Shown: piece after piece, positions 60,298 through 64,000 of the stretch
Position numbering within the stretch: position 1 is the first letter of the stretch
Layout of the letters: every line of letters begins with the position of its first letter
Assembly: GCA_963682005.1 (NCBI GenBank)
Contig: OY820914.1
Coordinates: 4,092,001 to 4,156,000, forward strand
DNA: 64,000 nucleotides
Direction of reading: 5' to 3'
Source: CAIYUC01 sp963682005
Lineage (GTDB): Bacteria > Bacteroidota > Bacteroidia > Bacteroidales > FEN-979
The notes under the pieces: model-generated
What the model was told of the DNA's origin: nothing
Databases searched by the model: none
The model's input: only the letters and a program-made list of their open reading frames with translations
Translations under genes and position numbers: made by a program

Positions 60298-61695
60298 ATG
60301 CTGAATTTCAATTCCAATGATACGATCTGTGCTTTATCCACGGCTCCGGGGATGGGTGCCATTGCTGTGATCAGGGTTTCCGGCAGGGAGGCGGTATCTT
60401 GTGTAGACAGTATTTTCAGACCAGTAGAAAAGAATATCACCCTCCGGTCAGTGCCTACTCACACGATCCACCTTGGGTCTCTGAACGATTCCGGAGATAT
60501 GCTGGATGAAGTCCTGGTGAGTGTTTTCCGCGTCCCGCATTCATATACGGGAGAAGATGTGGTTGAGATCTCCTGCCACGGATCCGTTTATATCCAGCAA
60601 AAGATCCTTGAATTGCTGCTATCCCGGGGTCTCCGGATGGCACAGCCCGGTGAGTTCACCCTCCGGGCTTTCCTGAACAAAAAGTTCGACCTTTCGCAGG
60701 CCGAAGCCGTGGCCGACCTGATCGCATCCAATTCAAAAACCGCCCATGATGTGGCGATCCGGCAGATGCGGGGCGGGTTCTCAAAAAAGATCAAAGAGCT
60801 TAGGCAGAAACTGGTTGATTTCACCTCACTCATCGAGCTCGAGCTCGACTTCAGCGAGGAGGACGTAGAGTTTGTAAGCCGCCCTGACCTTGTTAACCTT
60901 TTGATTGAATTGAAGGCAGAAATATCACTGTTAATCAGCTCATTCAGCTTTGGAAATGTAATCAAGCATGGGATACCGGTTGCCATCGTGGGAAAGCCCA
61001 ATGTCGGCAAATCGACCCTGCTGAATGCGATCCTGAATGAAGAGAAAGCGATCGTCTCTGATATACCAGGCACCACCCGCGACGCTATTGAAGACACCAT
61101 CATCATAGGCGGCTATAGTTTCCGCTTTATCGACACGGCAGGACTGCGCGCAGCCCGTGATACCATCGAAAGCATCGGCATCGGCCGCACCTGGGAAAAG
61201 ATCAATGAAGCAGCAATAATCCTGTATGTTTTCGATGCCACGATTTCCTCATTCAGCGAAGTCATGGATACCATTTCCGAATTCAGGGACATTACGGACA
61301 ACTCAAACAAGCTGCTGATACTGATCGGCAACAAAACCGACCAGCTTGTTGAATTGCCCAGGGGATTCAAGGATTTCGTCGAACTCGAAACCATCTTTGT
61401 CTCTGCGAAGAGGAAAGAGAACATACACCTGATCGCCGAAAGCCTTCTGAATTCAGTATTCACAAAAGGCACCACCGGTGACACCGTGATCACCAACGCC
61501 CGTCACCTTGATGCCCTTCAGAATGCCCTCTCTTCCATCGAATCCACTAAACAGGGAATGCAATCCGGCATCTCCCCCGACCTGCTCACCACCGACATCC
61601 GCAAAGCCCTGTTCCACTTGGGAGAGATCACAGGAGAGATCACCAACGAAGAGATCCTGGGAAATATTTTCGGGCGGTTTTGCATCGGAAAATGA
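60298..61695 (+). CDS. mnmE: tRNA modification GTPase MnmE
   Basis: A 465-residue GTPase that, with MnmG, makes the 5-carboxymethylaminomethyl group on wobble uridine 34 of certain tRNAs. The N-terminal folate-binding domain opens DTICALSTAPGMGAIAVIR. The G domain shows G1 GKPNVGKST, switch DIPGTTRD, G3 DTAGL and G4 GNKTD. The C-terminal Cys motif is intact (GRFCIGK). Length is normal. Its TGA stop is part of a heptamer array that is identical to the one over the debranching-enzyme stop codon. Confidence 0.97.
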   Translation: MLNFNSNDTICALSTAPGMGAIAVIRVSGREAVSCVDSIFRPVEKNITLRSVPTHTIHLGSLNDSGDMLDEVLVSVFRVPHSYTGEDVVEISCHGSVYIQQKILELLLSRGLRMAQPGEFTLRAFLNKKFDLSQAEAVADLIASNSKTAHDVAIRQMRGGFSKKIKELRQKLVDFTSLIELELDFSEEDVEFVSRPDLVNLLIELKAEISLLISSFSFGNVIKHGIPVAIVGKPNVGKSTLLNAILNEEKAIVSDIPGTTRDAIEDTIIIGGYSFRFIDTAGLRAARDTIESIGIGRTWEKINEAAIILYVFDATISSFSEVMDTISEFRDITDNSNKLLILIGNKTDQLVELPRGFKDFVELETIFVSAKRKENIHLIAESLLNSVFTKGTTGDTVITNARHLDALQNALSSIESTKQGMQSGISPDLLTTDIRKALFHLGEITGEITNEEILGNIFGRFCIGK

Positions 61696-61717
61696 TGCTG
61701 GATGCTGGATGCTGGAT
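61690..61717. repeat. Heptamer word array over the mnmE stop codon
   Basis: Reads AAAT, then GATGCTG three times, then GAT on the plus strand. It includes the mnmE TGA (61693-61695) and is identical over 28 nt to the minus strand of 55532-55559. Confidence 0.85.
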
Positions 61718-61721
61718 TAAA

Positions 61722-61743
61722 TACGAATTACGGATTACGAATT
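61722..61743. repeat. Heptamer word array after mnmE
   Basis: ACGAATT, ACGGATT, ACGAATT in phase (61723-61743), plus the preceding T. Shares an 18-nt identical stretch with 59981-59998. Confidence 0.7.
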
Positions 61744-61753
61744 ACGTGACGAT

Positions 61754-61788
61754 GGCTCTTGGCTATTAACTGTTAGCCATTAGCCTGT
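61754..61788. repeat. Heptamer word array (GGCTATT / AGCCATT type)
   Basis: Five words in 7-nt phase: GGCTCTT, GGCTATT, AACTGTT, AGCCATT, AGCCTGT. The first two are near-inverted to the last two, so a small hairpin (GGCTA / TAGCC) is possible. Confidence 0.55.
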
Positions 61789-61804
61789 CCCCGCTTTCGC
61801 GGGG
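61789..61804. repeat. Short GC hairpin (REP-like)
   Basis: CCCCGC-TTTC-GCGGGG, a 6-bp stem with a 4-nt loop, directly after the heptamer array. Similar CCCGC-TTTC-GCGGG cores are dispersed in many bacterial genomes. Confidence 0.5.
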
Positions 61805-62067
61805 ATGACGGACCCTGAAGCCTGTGAAAATTATCACATTTTTCAAAGATTATTGCTTAAAACGTATTACCTTTTGGTATTGAAACCGATTAATGTGGAT
61901 TAAATATCGAACCCGAAACGGGGAGGGAGAATTCACTTATTGTTTCATTTTTAATCCAGGTTATACACAGGGGCTGCTTTTCTCAGTAGCTAGTTTTTCT
62001 AATTTTTCTCTTTTCATTTCAAAATAAATGAATAAGATTCTATCATCAATAGTTTTTTCTTGTCGTT
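61805..62067. other. Intergenic gap between mnmE and the H+-ATPase gene
   Basis: No gene was recognised. It contains one exact DnaA-box consensus match, TTATACACA (61961-61969), and a one-mismatch box, TAATCCACA on the minus strand (61894-61902). Otherwise it is AT-rich without clear structure. Confidence 0.4.
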
Positions 62068-64000
62068 TCATTTTGTGGAATCATCTTCCCGAATTTCTTG
62101 CTCCGCTTTTCCCCAGTCCTGAATTGCATTACCGTCTTTGTGACCTCGTTGTTCATACAGTTCATAGGCTCGCTTGGCAATCTGCGACTGCAAATCTGAC
62201 TGTGTCGTGGCTTTGATAGGATCAAAAATCCGGTAAGCGAGCAATTTAACACGGTCGTTCAAGAGGAACCATAATATTGCATATCCCCAAACGAACCCTG
62301 CCCAACCCCAGCCGAGAGGAGTCATAAACATCCCATAAACCGCTATCAGCGTCGCGACGATTTGTGTGCCGAGAACTGCTATCCATAAAATCTTTGCCGG
62401 GCGGATGGACCATAACGGACCACGTGTACGGGTGAGAAAAATCGTCAGGTGTCCCGCTATTGATAGTTTCAAATACATCAATGTCTGGATGTGGGCACGG
62501 TCTATATGAAAGACTCGCTCACAGAGAAAAAACAGGCCAAAAGCGGAAACGACTCCGATGATTCCCAACACCGTGGAAATCCCCAACACCATGCGCATGT
62601 TCCAGGCTTCGGGCTTATCCTTATAATGAACGTTGTCATATGCGATCGAAAGGATCGCTCCATCATTGAGTAATGCCAGCATGACGATCATGACAGCGGT
62701 TACCGGATAGAAGTTGAAGATCAGAATTGCTAAGGTCATGAACAACAATACGCGTAGGGTCTCTGAGATACGGTAGATCGCATAGCTGTTCATCCGCTGA
62801 AAAATACGTCGACTTTCCTTGATTGCGTCAATTATTACCGACAGGCCAGGAGTCATAAGTATAATGGCCGCTGCTGCGCGCGCTGCATCTGTTGCACCCG
62901 AGACTGCGATACCACAATCTGCTTTCTTCAGAGCAGGTGCATCGTTTACTCCGTCCCCGGTCATACCGACAATGTGTCCTCGTTTCTGCAAAACATCTAC
63001 AATGTGAAACTTATGCTCAGGAAACACCTGGGCAAAACCGTCTGCATCCTCTATGGACTCTTCCATCGCTGTCGTCTCTTGCTTCTTCGAATCACCCAGA
63101 CTGCCGGCATCAAGTATATTTGTGCCCATGTTTAATTTCTGGGCAGTTTCTTTGGCAATGGCCAGTGCATCGCCTGTGACCATTTTGATTTTCACTCCCA
63201 TCGCCAGCGCGGTTGCAATGGTAGTTTTGGCATCTTCACGGGGAGGATCGAACAGGGGCAGCACGCCAACAAGCTGCCATGGCCCGTCACCTTCGGCCCG
63301 TGCCACGCCCAATGAACGAAAGCCACGTGCCGCGAATTCATTGACGGCATTCTCTACCTCAGGTTTCACCTGACCGGCATTGGCCGATAATGCTAAAATC
63401 ACCTGCGGCGCGCCCTTGGTCACCTTGAATGTCTTTCCGTCTTTGGCTTTCACCGTTGCCTCGGTCCGTTTATGCACCGGGTCGAAAGGCTGGAAATGAA
63501 CCACCTCATAATCCTTTAAAGATTCCATGTCTTTGAGTCCACCTAGTACAGCCAGGTCAATGGTGTCATTGTTTTCTGCGCGTGACGCCAATGCCCCATC
63601 AAGGATCACCTGATCCGCAGAGATGTTGTCAACACAGAAGGGATCGCCCAGCGTCAACTTGTTCTGGGTCAGGGTGCCGGTCTTGTCTGCACACAGCACA
63701 TCCACGCCCGCCAGTTCTTCAATGGCCACAAGCTTACTTACAATTGCCTTTTTCTTCGCCAGATGGTGCGCTCCGACTGCCATTGTCACAGACAATACCG
63801 TTGGCATTGCTACCGGAATCGCAGCTATGGTAAGTACCAAGGCGAATTGCAATGTTGTGAGGATCTTGTCGCCACGGATGATCGCCACGGTAATAATCAC
63901 CGCTACGAGAACCACGGCCAGAATGATCAGGTAATTGCCAATCTTTAACACCGCCTTTTGAAAATGGCTGACAGTCTGCGCTTCCTGCACCAGTTGCGCC
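62068..64000 (-). CDS. P-type proton ATPase (type III), 5' part outside window, with DUF2934-like tail
   Basis: The frame stays open to the right edge (644 codons visible), so the N-terminus with the actuator domain is missing. Visible are LVQEAQTVSHFQKAV, a TM pair, the phosphorylation site CADKTGTLTQNKLTL, KGAPQVILAL, MVTGDALAIAKE and MTGDGVNDAPALKKADCGIAV, then six or so TM segments, as in plasma-membrane H+-ATPases. The last ~40 residues (SQIAKRAYELYEQRGHKDG, then WGKAEQEIREDD) resemble a DUF2934 domain. It would export protons using ATP. By eye the gene is richer in G+C than its neighbours, which may reflect transfer. Confidence 0.9.
   Translation of the reverse strand, partial: AQLVQEAQTVSHFQKAVLKIGNYLIILAVVLVAVIITVAIIRGDKILTTLQFALVLTIAAIPVAMPTVLSVTMAVGAHHLAKKKAIVSKLVAIEELAGVDVLCADKTGTLTQNKLTLGDPFCVDNISADQVILDGALASRAENNDTIDLAVLGGLKDMESLKDYEVVHFQPFDPVHKRTEATVKAKDGKTFKVTKGAPQVILALSANAGQVKPEVENAVNEFAARGFRSLGVARAEGDGPWQLVGVLPLFDPPREDAKTTIATALAMGVKIKMVTGDALAIAKETAQKLNMGTNILDAGSLGDSKKQETTAMEESIEDADGFAQVFPEHKFHIVDVLQKRGHIVGMTGDGVNDAPALKKADCGIAVSGATDAARAAAAIILMTPGLSVIIDAIKESRRIFQRMNSYAIYRISETLRVLLFMTLAILIFNFYPVTAVMIVMLALLNDGAILSIAYDNVHYKDKPEAWNMRMVLGISTVLGIIGVVSAFGLFFLCERVFHIDRAHIQTLMYLKLSIAGHLTIFLTRTRGPLWSIRPAKILWIAVLGTQIVATLIAVYGMFMTPLGWGWAGFVWGYAILWFLLNDRVKLLAYRIFDPIKATTQSDLQSQIAKRAYELYEQRGHKDGNAIQDWGKAEQEIREDDSTK

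Noticed and set aside
63988..63990. GTG at 63990 as the real start of the H+-ATPase gene
   Set aside because: The frame stays open to the window edge and the residues before it continue the family sequence; the actuator domain would otherwise be missing.

Overview
The window reads as chromosomal DNA of an uncultured or environmental member of the Bacteroidetes (Bacteroidia-like). The evidence is: secreted proteins ending in type IX secretion (T9SS) C-terminal sorting domains; the phylum-typical gene string bamD-rpoZ-coaBC-DUF4835-recN; the Bacteroidetes forms of FabI, omega subunit and glycogen debranching enzyme; and many upstream boxes matching the Bacteroidetes -7 element TAnnTTTG. No rRNA, tRNA, CRISPR array, phage or insertion sequence was recognised. 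Most of the window is housekeeping and metabolic genes.

Layout. 1-7.4 kb (minus): truncated etfA, etfB, then fabI at the end of the bamD-rpoZ-coaBC-DUF4835-recN string. 7.7-10.2 kb (plus): an alpha-oxoamine synthase and a polytopic membrane protein with four basic N-terminal repeats. 10.2-16.4 kb: secreted M14 carboxypeptidase, dapA with a DUF6913 gene, an MBL-fold hydrolase preceded by four 22-bp direct repeats, and a peptide-type substrate-binding lipoprotein. 16.5-20.4 kb: tandem secreted M1 aminopeptidases. 20.4-25.8 kb (minus): lon, a GlmU-like transferase, L31 type B and a LuxC-like acyl-CoA reductase. 25.9-30.8 kb (plus): an exported protein, then serC-serA, a four-helix-bundle (IVP-type) gene and a DUF1015 gene. 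30.8-36.4 kb: LTA-synthase-like sulfatase, YggS, DUF3298 protein, prmC, IMPACT protein. 36.8-42.2 kb (plus): dnaA, LMW phosphatase, Thr dehydratase/Ser racemase, RsmI-like methylase and an ABC exporter pair. 42.2-48.1 kb (minus): M48 protease, vWA protein, fabG, T9SS-tagged multiheme cytochrome. 48.3-57.5 kb (minus): a glycogen cluster (debranching enzyme, GT4, GH57 homologue, synthase-phosphorylase fusion). 57.6-64 kb: beta-helix lipoprotein, sucD, mnmE and a truncated P-type H+-ATPase.

Functional themes. The M14 and M1 enzymes plus the peptide-binding lipoprotein suggest extracellular or periplasmic protein degradation and peptide uptake. The glycogen cluster would handle storage polysaccharide turnover. 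EtfAB, SucD and the surface-type cytochrome point to redox and central carbon metabolism.

The most unusual signal is non-coding. At least ten short intergenic arrays are built from degenerate 7- or 8-nt words in strict phase. Several begin on, or contain, the stop codon of the adjacent gene. An identical 28-nt stretch covers the stop codons of two unrelated genes (mnmE and the debranching enzyme), and a 20-nt word block between two genes recurs inverted as the last coding codons of another gene. Other points of interest are the 22-bp direct repeats before the MBL gene, the basic-repeat membrane protein, catalytic-residue substitutions in SerA and the GH57 homologue, and a DUF2934-like tail on the H+-ATPase. 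All domain calls come from reading the translated sequence; no database search was run.
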